A DNA stretch of 64,000 nucleotides from Pycnopodia helianthoides (taxonomy: Eukaryota > Echinodermata > Asteroidea > Forcipulatida > Asteriidae), in the NCBI GenBank assembly GCA_032158295.1, contig CM063261.1:2852001-2916000 (forward strand), read 5' to 3'. Position numbers and translations under genes: made by a program. This document shows, piece by piece, positions 45,009 through 56,571 of the stretch (positions are counted from its first letter, which is position 1; each line of letters begins with the position of its first letter). The notes below the pieces were generated by a model. It saw nothing but the letters and a program-made list of their open reading frames with translations. It did no database searches and was not told the origin of the DNA.

Positions 45009-47465
45009 TGCGTATAACTCAAAAATGCATGCAAAGAATTGATTTGAAAGTCTTGCCGTAGGAACACCAGCCGGAGTGTAAACAAGTTCACAATTTTGAT
45101 AAATAACGCAATTTTTTTCATACAGCCGAAAGATTTGTGTGATATTTTTTTTTCATTAAATACAAAATCCATGCTGTAGGTTCAACAACATATATATGTA
45201 TATGCGTTTCATTTGTTTTTCCTTGCGTTTCCTTGAAACAAGTTGATTGAAAAATCAGAGGGTAGAATTACAAACACCCAATGGCGGAATTGGCGTTGTT
45301 TGAGTTGGAAGAAGACAGCACCGGCAAAAGCAAATACGAACACACACTGTTACTCCCCTCAAATATGATCTGATTAGAATAAAAAAAAGAAAGCATAATT
45401 TAATCACTTAGCTAATAAGCTTTCATTCCATGGCAGAGAATGTGATGGAATTTAGTTCCAGTGGCCTGTCGGAAGTATAGAAAATAAAAAAATCATTGGC
45501 TAGAACCAAAAGCCTGGCCAGGGGGGGTTCGGGGGAATACACTACCTAATCTCTGGTCAGGCCATGCCGACAAAAAATTATGTTTATCCTGGGAGATTTG
45601 GGAAGATTAAATTCGTTTGTGTGTGTGTGGTGCTGCGAGAGTATTGGTGACGGGGAGACAGTGTTGAGGGACCTGCGGTTAGGTTCAGCCTTGCGTAAAA
45701 TCATTTTCGGTTAAAGTCAAAAGGTTGATTTTGTTTTTCAGGGGGATGCAAACTGTTGACCTTTCTAAGTAGCTCAAACTCGAAGAACACCCTCAGAGCA
45801 CCCCCCCCCCTTCTCCTCCTATTCCACCCCCTTCCTGTTACCCATATAAAGAAAACAACAAATTAAATATGTTGTTTTATGTAAATACCGTTTATCCAAT
45901 ACACACTGGAAGAAACCTGCTTCAGTTTGTGAATGTGAATTTTAACATCTGAAAGCAGTTTACATAATTCTCCGTTACTCATAATAAACGATGTTCTTTT
46001 GTGACAAAAAAGATAAAGCCAAGATTGGAACCGTATGTTAATTGTCCGCGGTCACTCAAAATTCATTCATTTACGAAAAAAAGAAGAAGAATTACACGCA
46101 GAGTGACTCAGCTGGAAGTACCGACTCGAACACAGTCCCCCGCGCATCACAAAAGGGGGCATTGTAGTACCATCAAATTAATATCGGATTTCCGTTTATT
46201 CTCGGAAGGGCGCTGTACTTTGATGGACGGTACATTTGGCTATTGTCTGTCAATTATTATATCACAACAAAAGACCTTTGGGTGGACGAAGAAAACGGGG
46301 TGTCCCTTCAAGGGGCGGGTCCCTCAGTGGATGACTTGGGGGATGCGGTTTATGTTAATTTTTAATGATCCATCATTGATTACGATACGTGCATTTCTTC
46401 AAATCCTCTAGTTTACATTCGCCAACTGGATAAAAATCTTATCAAAATATGTTTGCAATAAATCAGCTGATTGGCATTGCTGTGGTTCGTCTGCAGACAA
46501 AGAAAAAATAGCCTGGTCCCTCATTTGTGTGGTACAAGAGACTCAGTATATGCGTGATACGATTGCACATTTGGATCTAGACAAAGAAGGCAGCGACATT
46601 ATTCACGAGATTTGCGAATTTTCCAACTGGGGAATCAAAGTTGTTCAGTATAAAGTCTTTCTTCTGCTTATTATACACCCTCTTTAAAAAAAGAAAGAAA
46701 AAAAGACCGGGCCCAAGGAACGAGACGTTCTACATTCGGGTTGTTTTTTCTCAGCTGGTTGAGCAGCAAGCAAAGCCGAGTGGAGTGGTGCTTCCTAGCT
46801 TGAGGCTTTGACCCTCTCATTCAGACAGTACAGACGCACGTACACGAGGAGACGTATCTCCATTCCCAATCTCTCCACTCTATATCTTGTCAGCAGCTTG
46901 AAGTTTACGCTCATCAATTTTTTGACTAGAAAACAGTTTAGATGTGTGTGGTTTTTTTTTATAGTGATGATGACATAAATATTCCCTTTTGGTGTGAAGT
47001 TTGAACGGTACCAAGCATTGCTGTTAATATTCCAATGTGAAATGGTTTTCTAAGTTGTAATATTTGTTGTTGTCAGGTTGGGTTACCAATGAGCGTAAAG
47101 ATCAATCTTGGCCTCATTTGTCAGGGGGGAAAGGTAGTGGAAATATTTTCTAGGAATGCACATCCCTTTATTCTCAATTTTGTTTAATGCCACTGGAAAC
47201 TGCTGAAAACGTTGAGCACATAATTGTGTGTTCTAGATCGTTTCCTTTGTTTATTTATGTGTTTTTATATTTATTTATTTATTCTTTAAAACATTGTTTT
47301 TAAGGTAAAGCTGTTTGTGACCCTTATCCTGCGGTTTATACAATTTTGTTTATGGAGTTGGATAACCACAAACTAAACCAATTTAGGAATTTGTTCATTA
47401 ATTGTTTGAATTGGGATTGAACTTCCTAATTTGTATAAACTAAATGAATATTTCCGCTGATGAGC
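45009..47465. other. no gene recognised
   Basis: The frame 46001-46411 (+) is the longest here, but it starts with GTG, has no domain and no splice context. A C run lies at 45802-45811. Nothing else nameable. Confidence 0.5.
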
Positions 47466-47662
47466 GGGGCCCAGTTTCATAGAGCTGCTTAAGCACAAAA
47501 ATTAGTTAAGCACAACAAAATCATGCTCACCAGAATAAGGTTACCAGCAAAAAAATAACATTCCACATGTACCATTTGTGGCTGGTGGTCTGCTTATTTG
47601 TGCTAACCAGAAAAGTGTTAAGCAATTATTTGCTGCCTCAGCGGCTCTATGAAATTGGGCCC
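47466..47662. mobile_element. hAT-like GGGCCCAATTTCAT element, copy 3
   Basis: A 197-bp copy that starts GGGGCCCAGTTTCATAGAGC, ends CTATGAAATTGGGCCCGG, and has inverted repeats that include GCTGCTTAAGCAC on the left. It is a good match to the copy at 43355 at both ends. Confidence 0.7.
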
Positions 47663-48304
47663 GGATAATGTATTATTTTAGAGGAAATAAAAGCATTTTA
47701 GCTGAAGACGCTCATGTGGCTGTCTGCCAGAGCACTTCAGGTCGCTGAGGTAGGGCTAGGCCTGGGGTTCGGGGCAGAGCAACGTCTGCGGTTTTGTCGA
47801 CCCTGATGGCTATTTCAATAACTCCCCAACTCAGGTGGATGAACTGATGTCTGAATCGTGATTAGAATAAACCCATCAATTGGAAGTGATATGATAACTG
47901 CTTGACCCCCATGGTCATGGTCTCTGCACATCAGGGGGGTTTATGAAAAAAGAAGGTACTAGGTTGTCATGGATAGGAGGTTGTCTCCTCCCATGAATAC
48001 TAATGATTCAAACTGAGGCTCCATGCCTTGGATGTTAGTCTTGGATTGTCTTGTGGTGTCGTTCGGTTTCAGTAGTCTTAACAGAGAAATATCAAAATTG
48101 TTGCAAACCTTATTATGATTATGAAGCTTCTCTGCTGGTATAGTGTTGCAAAATAATTTGACAGGTCATGAATCTTAAACTGCGGCCATTTTAAATTGAT
48201 CAACCGTTTGAGCCCATTCTACTGTTACGGGTTGTGTATTTAATATGGTGGCGCAAGTGTGCACTGAATTAATTGTGTATGTACTTATACTTGTGTTTGC
48301 TGGA
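47663..48304. other. no gene recognised
   Basis: Short unique-looking stretch between an element and a minisatellite. No frame or motif of note. Confidence 0.5.
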
Positions 48305-48745
48305 TGTAGATGCATTCACCACATGTTGTATTGCAGGCCTGTTTAGTTCAACTGTCATTCAAATCCAAAGTGAATGATAATGAATGGTCGGACAGTAGGA
48401 AGGTTGACTGTGTACTGCCTAGATGCATTAACCACATGATAAATCAAGCTGGCATAGTTTATATACCATTCAAATCAACAGTGGATGATAATGAATGGTC
48501 GGACAAATAGGAAGGTTGACTGTGTACTGCGTAGATGCATTAACCACATGATAAATCAAGCTGGCATAGTTTATATACCATTCAAACCAACAGTGGATGA
48601 TTTGGGATGGTCAGACAGTAGGAGGGTTGACTGTGTACTGTGCAGATGTATTCGTGACATGATGCCATATTGCAGGCTTGCACAGCTTATTTGTTGTTCA
48701 CATTAACAGTGGTTTATATTGAATGGTCAGACAGTAGGAGGGTTA
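48305..48745. repeat. tandem repeat, unit 111-116 bp, nearly four copies
   Basis: The marker GGTC(G/A)GACA(A/G)(A/T)AGGA(A/G)GGTTGAC recurs at 48386, 48497, 48609 and 48725. Each unit also contains GTGTACTG, AGATGCATTA-type and ACATGATAAATCAAGCTGG-type segments. Copies two and three are nearly identical over about 100 bp; the outer copies are more diverged. Unit 111 bp keeps a frame between neighbours (WSDSRKVDCVL...), but stops and frameshifts break it. Non-coding minisatellite. Confidence 0.85.
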
Positions 48746-51531
48746 AAAACAAGACTTTATTTTCATCCTCGAAAACATAAAATAAATTAGTTATACTTGC
48801 CCTTTAATGTACCAACAACAAAACAAAAAAACCTGACGTAATATAAAATGAGTCAGTAATTCAAATAAACAAGCTAGCGCTAAAATAAACAAATTTATCT
48901 GTGGATGCGCTTAATCGACTCTTAAATCATATCCACTAACAAACCAAAACCAACTAAATAAGCAAATTCTAAGCATTGAAAAACACAAAAAAGGGAAATT
49001 GGCCTAAATTCAACAACAGTTATTAATAGAGAATGCCCTGTGTTAACTCAAGGGAGTTCATATTTTGTTTCTTGCGGCCGAGCGATTGAACCCGAGGCTG
49101 GATACATGCAGTTCGTGACTGTGTTAAGGCCAATGCACACACTGCTCCGATGCTCCTAGATATACTGGCTGTATTGGGTCTGCTGATTGAAAAAAAGAAG
49201 AAATGGGAAAGCGTGCGATAGTGCTGAGACCACATATTGATTATATCAATAAATTGTGTGTAAGTGTTGGCCGTACGCTGTTAGGGACTTGTGTTTATTC
49301 AAACAGTGATTTCTCAAAAAAGACTAAATGTTAACATGTGTGGTTTAGGGTACTAAATTATTTTAATAGAGAATAAATTCTGACTTTTTAAAGGTGAAGT
49401 TCGTGGGGAATCGGTCGCTAGCAAATTGAGGAAAAACATTATGCGATCTTCTGCCATGTTGTAGCTAATTAGAATTTCTCTGTGCAGAGTGATGTGCTTA
49501 CTGCTTGTAATCGATGGGAATTATTTATGTACAAAGCTTCTTTTACTAACACCAGTAACGGTGTTTGATTATTTCAGTGGGTGTTTTTTTTTATATTTGG
49601 AGAGCAGTGTAAAGTTTAACTTTTCTCTGAATCCAAGCTTCTAAATCTGGCTGTTGAAAAAGTGGTTCGAGTTTGATGTCTCAAAAAAGGTCGGTTGTCG
49701 TTGCTTGGGAGAAGGCAGTGTGTACATGTAAGGTCGCCAAACTGTATTGGCTTGATTCAGGCGTGCACATTGTTAAGATGATCATCTGATTTCATTTGTA
49801 TGGGCCAATACAAGTAAAGAATATTATGATGTACTTTTTACAGAGTCAGTGTACTGGTTTTATGGTTTTTCGTTCTGGGGCGAGAATTTGCAATTCTCGT
49901 GTCTGAATATGAATTGTGCTGCGTTGAAGTGCACACTGTTTTGTTTCGCTCACGCGCTAAAGCAGCGCCTAGACTTGGGAGAATGGCAAGCAATAAAGTA
50001 AACTAACATGGGGACTTGCACCTATTACAAAGTCGAACATCTGTTTATTCAAAAGTGACAGCTCGTACTGTAGAATCTCATTCCATGGACACGAGAAACA
50101 ATCTCAAAGGTGGTTTTTTTTTTTTTTAATTTAAATCGTCAGTTAAACAAGTCTTCAATTCTGTATGTGTCATCTTGATGCAGAAACCATACGAAGGCTT
50201 ATCAAGCAATTGGATTTAGAAATGTCTTGGATGGATGGAAAATAATTTTGTAGATAAAGACGATTGATAACGAATTGTCTGTCATTTTAAACCACTGTGT
50301 GTACTCCAGACTTCCATGTGCAAGCATTTTTTATTTTATTTTTTTTGCACGTACCAATGCTAGTGGAATTAATTTTTTTCTTTCTTTAACTTTTGGTTCT
50401 TGCTTGTTTATGTTGAAAGTATTATGTTTTTCTGGGTCAGCACTGGCTCGAAGGGAATCACTGGGGATCGTGGGCGTGTAATCTACCATCGTTGTTCGTC
50501 CTCTGTTTACTTTGATAAGATTTCATCCAGGGGATGCATTTTTATTATATGTATATGTAGACTGGTATCCTGCACACAGTCCACGCTGACCAATAGCTGT
50601 GTGGTATAACCGGTGTGCGGCAGCATCATCAGCTGATGATGGTGTTTGTGGGTTCTATAGACGGGGAGGATGGTTGGAGACTAAACAAATAGATTTGTGG
50701 GTGGTTATTCCTTTTCCAGGGGGGGGGGTTATTGGCTGACCTGAAGATCCTAGGTCACGGGTACCCATTGGCTGCTGCGTGTTTTGTTCCGGAAATGGCT
50801 GGCGGGTGGCTTAAAAACGGTAATCCTGTAACCAATACACCCTCAATTTGGATAATTGAGGGTGAGCATACAGTAGGCGGATTGGCCGGGGGATGTCGGA
50901 GTGTATAGCTGTATGGGTAAAAAAAGGTGGTGTATATATAGAGAGAGAGGGCCTTCTGTGCAGTGCGAACTCAGAATGGTTGAATGTGTCAGAACATTTT
51001 AATGAAGTACGCTTCAAACTTAACTGTGCTTTTTTTCTATCAGATCCTTGGGTGATTGTGATTGTGCTTGTTTGCTCACGTGTAAGTCAGTTTTGGACGT
51101 TGCCTACCCCCAATTCTCAGGTGCTAACTATTGGCAGTAGCATGGAGGTACCTCCATGGCAGTAGCCCTACTATGTTTTTGCATGAGAATTATTAGCAAG
51201 AAGAGTGAATTTGGACTTGAAAGGGGCTTTTTTTATTATTATTATAAAAGATGGAGGTTGTTCACAGATGATGCAAGGGTACGTACTGAAGGACTTTATC
51301 GGCAGTGGTTTCACTGACAAGACCACAAATCATATTGTTATAATTATGTGTGTATGGCAAGACCGTGTGAAATAAGCGGTCAAGTTTGCGATTGCATATT
51401 GAACGATCGATCTTCCTAAAGGATCAATCATCGACTACTGTCAGACGACTGCCTTATGCTATTGCTGCAGTCCTCATCTTGGGAAATTAAAAATTAAACA
51501 AAAAAAACAGTCGATGAATTATACATTGCAC
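48746..51531. other. no gene recognised
   Basis: AT-rich, with short frames that lack support. A 38-base exon-like interval at 51044-51081 is discussed under findings. An 18-bp palindrome at 50624-50641 is listed separately. Confidence 0.5.
50624..50641. repeat. 18-bp perfect palindrome with CAGCTG core
   Basis: CATCATCAGCTGATGATG is its own complement. The central CAGCTG is an E-box. Could be a bHLH binding site or chance. Confidence 0.6.
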
Positions 51532-51535
51532 TTAA

Positions 51536-51711
51536 AGGAAATGTGCCACACCGCTTATACAGGCTATTTATATGAAGCAACCTTTTGCTCGGATACTGCA
51601 AGGTGTATCAATCATTCATGGCAACGGCTTAGTGTTTGAGAAAATATGGGATTTTTTTGGTTAATAATGGATGTGACTTACAGATATGTTTATTTGCAGT
51701 ACATATTTCCT
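51536..51711. mobile_element. TTAA-bounded element, family D
   Basis: A 176-bp element bounded by TTAA (51532-51535 and 51712-51715). It begins AGGAAATGTGC and ends GTACATATTTCCT, giving imperfect inverted repeats of about 12 bp. Same AGG...CCT layout as families A-C, with an unrelated interior. It is the only copy here. Confidence 0.6.
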
Positions 51712-51892
51712 TTAAAAAAAATTGAAACATTAAAAAAAAAAAAAAATAGAACGTGCATTTAGACTTTAGGCCTACACAATTAGATTTATTGTCAGTAATT
51801 TAATCTTTAAAAATTTGACAATGTGTGTTGATGTTTTAAAGTTGTCAATACAGGATTTTTTTAAAAAGCACCAATGTTTAAATTTATTCGAA

Positions 51893-52220
51893 AACTAATT
51901 GATTGTGCAGTTCATACCTTATGACAATTCTTTCTGTGAAGTATTTCCCTCTGTCATAGGCCTATTCGAGAAAACTGTATCTGAAAACATTAAAAAACAG
52001 GCAACAGCTGAATACGGTTGTTACAACCAAAATAAAGGGCAATGTGTTTACATGCTGAAAATTGTGCATGGTTTTCCACTATTTTCTCCTGACTCGCACA
52101 ATGGATTAAGCCCAAATTTTCACAGGTTTGTTATTTCAAGTATGAGGTTGATCATACAAAACATGAACACTGTCTGCGACTATTTTGTCAGCTCTCTACC
52201 AATCATGTGTTATAGTACCT
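51893..52220 (-). mobile_element. TTAA-bounded element, family C, copy 2
   Basis: The - strand starts AGGTACTATAACACATG immediately after TTAA (52221-52224) and aligns through to about 51893 with the copy at 17749 (landmarks given there). The far end lacks a clear TTAA, as in copy 1. The 131-codon frame on + (51899-52294) arises from this element and is not a gene. Confidence 0.65.
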
Positions 52221-52224
52221 TTAA

Positions 52225-53470
52225 TGGCTTCAGTATAGACATTAATTTGTTGCTACAAAAAATGATCTACCTAAAGTCTCCATGTTCTAATTGAAGCGGC
52301 TATATACATTGTTAACGATTAACCATGTCTCAATAAACGCCAGCGATGATCTTGTTTTCAGTTTGTTACAGGGGGAAGTCGTCAATCTGAAAGGAAAATT
52401 GATGTTTATGTGAAAAGGGTTGATTGTAAACTTCACTCTAGTTAAAAAAAATAAAAAAAAAAGACGGGAAATAAATTCTGAACGTTGACTCGAGCATCAA
52501 TGGACTTTTTTTCTTCTTCATTACAGCCCCATGTATTCTATCACTCTAGTTGAGGGCGGGTGTTTACCATTTTAATCAAATCTCTGATCAGACCGTGGAG
52601 AATTTTGACGGTTGTGATGGGCAGGAGTTAGCACATGATGGGGGCCATTCATCGGTTTGTTCTCCTTGAAAGGAAATTGTCCAGTAATTTGGAAGAAGAA
52701 GAAAAAATACATGTATATCCACCGCACATGGTACCACGGTATGGCGATAAAACGTAATTGAAATTTCAGTAGATAATTTGTCATGGTAATGAGTCCGTGA
52801 TCTCTTTTGTCACGAGAAATCATCCTTAATCCGGCAAACAATATTCGAAATGATTGCCGTCGACATATAAATTGAATAAAAGATCATTTTCTTGACTTGA
52901 TACATAATCCAGATGTCAAATGACCGCCATATGTCGTTTGGTCATGGTAAAAAACACAACCGACATCTTGTCTAGCAAGAGAGAGAGAGAGAGATAGAGA
53001 GAGAAATGGGATGGGAAAGAACAAAGAACAGGGGTGTTGAGCAGAACTTGCATTTACAGGTTACTACTACCAGCGAAGCGAGCCAGGCAATATGGTGTTA
53101 TTTCACCTGGTCATTGGGCCATTACTATTAAAAACTCTCGCACCACCCGAGGGAACACGCTGTAGTGCGCGAAGCTTGGCGGGTTCGACGCAGTTGGCTA
53201 GTGGGGCATAAGTACCATCATCGTCGCGACCTCGCTCACTTTGGCCATGCCAGACAAGGCAGGCTCAGACACTGAAGGTGGCATCGCTGGACTTGGAGGG
53301 TGCTTTCCAACCTGTATCCTTACAGATGTAGATGGAGGGTGGTCCTTTCTTTTTGCGATCAATAGTGGACTCCTATTAATAAATAAAAAATGCCAAGTAA
53401 GCATCTACTTAATAACATTGTACTGATGGACTAGGGATGGATGGGGGCACGGGGGATACGGTTATTGTGA
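52225..53470. other. no gene recognised
   Basis: Contains a (GA)n tract. A higher-GC stretch at 53150-53350 is open on both strands (53198-53426) and is discussed under rejected items. Confidence 0.45.
52977..53004. repeat. (GA)n microsatellite
   Basis: About thirteen GA units with one GATA interruption. Confidence 0.85.
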
Positions 53471-53645
53471 CAGGACAGAACTTGGAAGAACACAGAAGCC
53501 ATGGTTGGCCTCTGTTGCCCCTGTTCGTGGCCTTGGTGCCCCCTGCAACAAAGTTTCCCATAGACTTTCAGATTTTCCAATGGAAGTGCCCTTTGGGAAA
53601 TAATGAAAAAGGCCTTGCCCTCTCATTGATAACATTCCAGGCCTG
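53471..53645. mobile_element. small hAT-like element (CAGGCCTGG ends), copy 2
   Basis: Aligned with 6059-6226 over its length. It has a well-preserved right end (CATTCCAGGCCTG) and a decayed left end (CAGGACAGAACTTGG). The interior GGCCTTGGTGCCCCC and CCAATGGAAGTGCCCTTTGG blocks are almost unchanged. Confidence 0.6.
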
Positions 53646-54393
53646 CAGTTCAGCACTGAGCTAGTAGCAGTAGCCTATTCTGCTAAACATTTGTTGTGTG
53701 CCAACCATTCTTGATAACTGATGGGTATCGGCAGTGGCGATAATGGGCAAGCTGACCTTTGAAGTATGTGAAGATCGGGGTGCAAGCAGTAGTGTAGAGA
53801 TTGATAGACCGATGTCAAATAAAACGGGGGAGGAGAGGGGGGGTACTGGACAGAGAAAGGCAGGCTTTCGCCTCGCTCTTCTGTGGGTATAGAGGGGGAG
53901 CACTGGGAAGTGGCTCTTGCTTGGAGGTGTAGAATTGTGGCATTAATGCTGCTCCTAAAAAGCACTCAAGATCATCAGAATTCAGATGTTTAATATTGAG
54001 CCATCAGCAGTTTGTAATATACCACGGCATCAGCGTGGATCTACCCTGTCACTGGGTGCAATGTATTAAATTGTATCGGGCCAAACCACCACAGGTCACG
54101 CTGGTTTTAATAATCGCCATTATTATGCATAATTGGGACCACATGTCCCGTATGAGCTAAAGAACCCCTTCAGTATAAAAACGCTCGAGGAATCGCACAC
54201 CGGGGGTGATTTTCGTATCGAAATTAAAACACCACAAAAGAGCGAAATGTTATGCACACACACTGCTTGATGACATGTTTTACAGGTGTCAGAGCTTGAA
54301 TGTGGTGCTCTGGGAGCGTATAGCTTGGCAGTCGTTCAGTATCATGTACAAGGACTACAACCACATTGTTCTTTTCCCTTCTCCAGTGGTCTG
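53646..54393. other. no gene recognised
   Basis: Short overlapping frames on the - strand (53661-53965) without any domain. Nothing nameable. Confidence 0.5.
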
Positions 54394-54592
54394 CTGGGCC
54401 CAAATTCATAAAGCTGCTGAGCAGAAAACACTGCTTAGAAAGTATAGTGGCTTAGCAAAAAAATGTGTGGGACACCAGTCTCAACAATGAAATCTTTACG
54501 GAATGTTGGCAGGTAACTTGTTTCTGCTAAGCAATGTTTTTTCTGTGCTCAGCAAGTTTTTTGTGGTTACAGGTTTTATGAAATTGTCTGCT
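54394..54592. mobile_element. hAT-like GGGCCCAATTTCAT element, copy 4 (degraded)
   Basis: The left end CTGGGCCCAAATTCATAAAG with GCTGCTGAGCAG and the right end TTTTATGAAATTGTCTG are imperfect complements. It contains the family's GCTAAGCA-type internal blocks near the right side. Confidence 0.5.
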
Positions 54593-54659
54593 GGCTCTAA
54601 ACGCTAGTTTAGGTAGAGGAGGGCCAGCCACAGTTCTCACCAAGCTGGCTTGCTGGCTC

Positions 54660-54790
54660 AGTGCTGAAAAGCATCCCTATTTATTATGATGTTGGGCTGA
54701 ACAAAGATAAATTGACTACAGAGCGGGACTTGAACCTGCGACCTCCGGATGAACGTGCCGGCGCTCTACCAACTGAGTTTTCTAGCCCTA
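54660..54790 (-). mobile_element. tRNA-derived SINE
   Basis: The clearest tRNA-like sequence here. On the - strand an A box (CTCAGTTGGTAGAGCG, complement of about 54760-54776) is followed by a B box (GGTTCAAGTCC, complement of 54726-54736) with normal spacing. The T stem has a mismatch (GCAGG against CCCGC) and the acceptor arm does not pair. It runs straight into a non-tRNA body (AATTTATCTTTGTTCAGCCC). That is the head of a tRNA-derived SINE, not a gene for a working tRNA. Confidence 0.6.
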
Positions 54791-54792
54791 TA

Positions 54793-56380
54793 ATGTTTGG
54801 CAGTCTCGCAACTTAGTCAATATCTCTGTTCGGGGGTGCAGGTCTGGAGCCACTCAACCTGTAACTGCTGTATAGCAAGGGATCAGACCCAAGTTTACAA
54901 TACAACCTAGAAAGCGGCAGCAGAGGGATCGCGTAAAAAGGGGATGCGACTTTTTATTTTGAAACACAAGTATGGACAAGTGAACAATTTTGCGGGCTAT
55001 TACACCACAAGCTATTAACATTTCCTGCTGGCTGATCTCTGAAAAAAAAAAGTTGAGGGGCAAACCCCCGCGGTTTGAACGTTATGAACAAATTCAAGAT
55101 GGTTTGAACTTGAATCATAGAAATGAAGACGTCTTGGGGGTTTCTTGTTTTCACCGGCTTTAAAATATGAAGATGCCCCCGCTTTGCATTGATCTAATCA
55201 ATTTCCCTTATCAGAGATCTGAACTTCCGAAAATTAAAAAAAGGAAAACTGTCTAACAACATGGAAAGGAAACGCACTCTTGTGACTTGTGTATTAGTAT
55301 TAGTCAGACATGTCACTTTTGGAATCGTAGATAAGGTTTAGAGAATCGGGGGGGGGGTGGTTGGAAGGGAGGGTAGGGAGGCATGTCATAGCTGGTTCCA
55401 TCAGAGGGGAGTGACAGACAAGCAAGATGCATTACTCCCGGGGTATCTATTGCTAACCGAAGCTACGACCAGCTCTGATTGGTCTCCGAGTAGCAACCAA
55501 TTTGCGGGAATTCGAGGGAGGAACGCGCTGAAAGATTTTTGATTTGCTCCCCCGGATTCGTTTCAATTTTCTCTGATGTTTGCTGGAGCTCGGATTTCCC
55601 TTTTCGTCTCTCCTCTCTCTCTCCCTCTCTCTCTCTCCCTCTCTCTCACTCCGGGTCGCAGTTGTGGGCAATTTTCTGTCTCCAAAATGATGAAGAACGT
55701 AATGAAAATTGCAGTAGATACAATGAACTTGTAGTCGGGGATTAGGATTGCACCATCTTTGTTCACGATCCTTTAGAAATAATATTATAAGGAATTGCAC
55801 AAGTAATAAAAAAAAAAAAAACATTGATGCATTTTTGTGTTGTTGATTTTTTTTTCTGCATCAACTTGGCCTGAGATATACTAACAATTGATATGAACTT
55901 TTTTTCATATTTAGGCAGTACGAAAAATGCTAATTTATTCTCGGAATGTAGGCAGTTGTCATTATGGAGAGTGTACTGGCTAAACCAAATGGGGAAATTA
56001 TTAGCAATGGCATCACATATTGTGACAAGATTCCAGACAAGATTGGCTTTCTATACGATGCAGAAGCATTTTTAGTTTGCCTTTCTTCCTTGACAGATCA
56101 CCAATTCCATAAAGAGCTTTTTAAGAATACTTTTAATTAAAGTCAAATTTGGGATTAATCTTCCCAAGTGATTTTTTTTTTCTAAATAGTTTAGTTCTGC
56201 TGTAATTTCATAAATTTCAATTTCTGTTTGGTTCTTCTTTGACCCCCCTGGGAACGATACCCGAACTGAGGCTGTACAGGGGAGAGTAGTATGATGCAAT
56301 TTATGTATTGGTGTTGTAATACTCACCGTACAAGCAGGGTATCTGACAATTTGTTTATACAAGTCTGATATATATGACTA
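54793..56380. other. no gene recognised
   Basis: Contains a polypyrimidine (CT)n tract at 55607-55648 and an A run at 55807-55820. Frames at 55453-55824 are built from the microsatellite. Nothing else nameable. Confidence 0.5.
55607..55648. repeat. (CT)n/(CCT) polypyrimidine tract
   Basis: 42 bases almost wholly pyrimidine, with CT units interrupted by extra C. Confidence 0.85.
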
Positions 56381-56500
56381 TGCAAGTCTCGCGCTTGTTC
56401 GAACATCGGGACTCGTGAACATGCGCGAGTTTGTTTCCTTCACGTGTCAAAGCAATGTACGGTTGGTCCCCAAAATGTTCGAATATGCGCGAGACTTGCA
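56381..56500. mobile_element. 120-bp inverted-repeat element, GCAAGTCTCGCGC ends
   Basis: TGCAAGTCTCGCGC at 56381-56394 and its complement GCGCGAGACTTGCA at 56487-56500 are joined to further matching TTCGAACAT and ATGTTCGAA. This gives inverted repeats of about 26 bp with three central mismatches, around a 68-base centre. It fits a tiny MITE or a snapback insertion. CpG-rich compared with its surroundings. Confidence 0.55.
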
Positions 56501-56519
56501 AGGTCTATTCTCCTTGGAC

Positions 56520-56571
56520 TGACGTCACGTGCGGCTACTGTCTGCCTACTAGCCCGAACATAATGACGTCA
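56520..56571. promoter_or_regulatory. two full CRE sites in a CpG-rich segment
   Basis: The full palindrome TGACGTCA occurs at 56520-56527 and 56564-56571, 44 bp apart. The segment of about 500 bp (56370-56900) is richer in CpG and GC than anything nearby. The first site runs into CACGTG. Such pairs are typical of CREB/ATF-controlled promoters, but no transcript is attached to it here. Confidence 0.35.

Noticed and set aside
46001..46411. 136-codon + frame rich in basic residues
   Set aside because: The start is GTG and there is no domain, signal or splice support; probably chance.
48749..49260. Retroelement 3' end on the - strand from the AATAAAG signal near 48755
   Set aside because: A poly(A) signal and an A-rich stretch are present, but no coding or family-specific sequence supports an element.
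51899..52294. 131-codon + frame
   Set aside because: It is produced by the antisense strand of a family C transposable element that has a non-coding homolog at 17749.
53198..53426. Frames open on both strands with a PPS-rich - strand peptide
   Set aside because: It has a higher-GC stretch and a plausible donor near 53398, but no acceptor or homolog; strand cannot be decided.
54720..54790. Functional tRNA gene on the - strand
   Set aside because: The A and B boxes are good, but the acceptor and T stems do not pair and the sequence runs directly into a SINE body.
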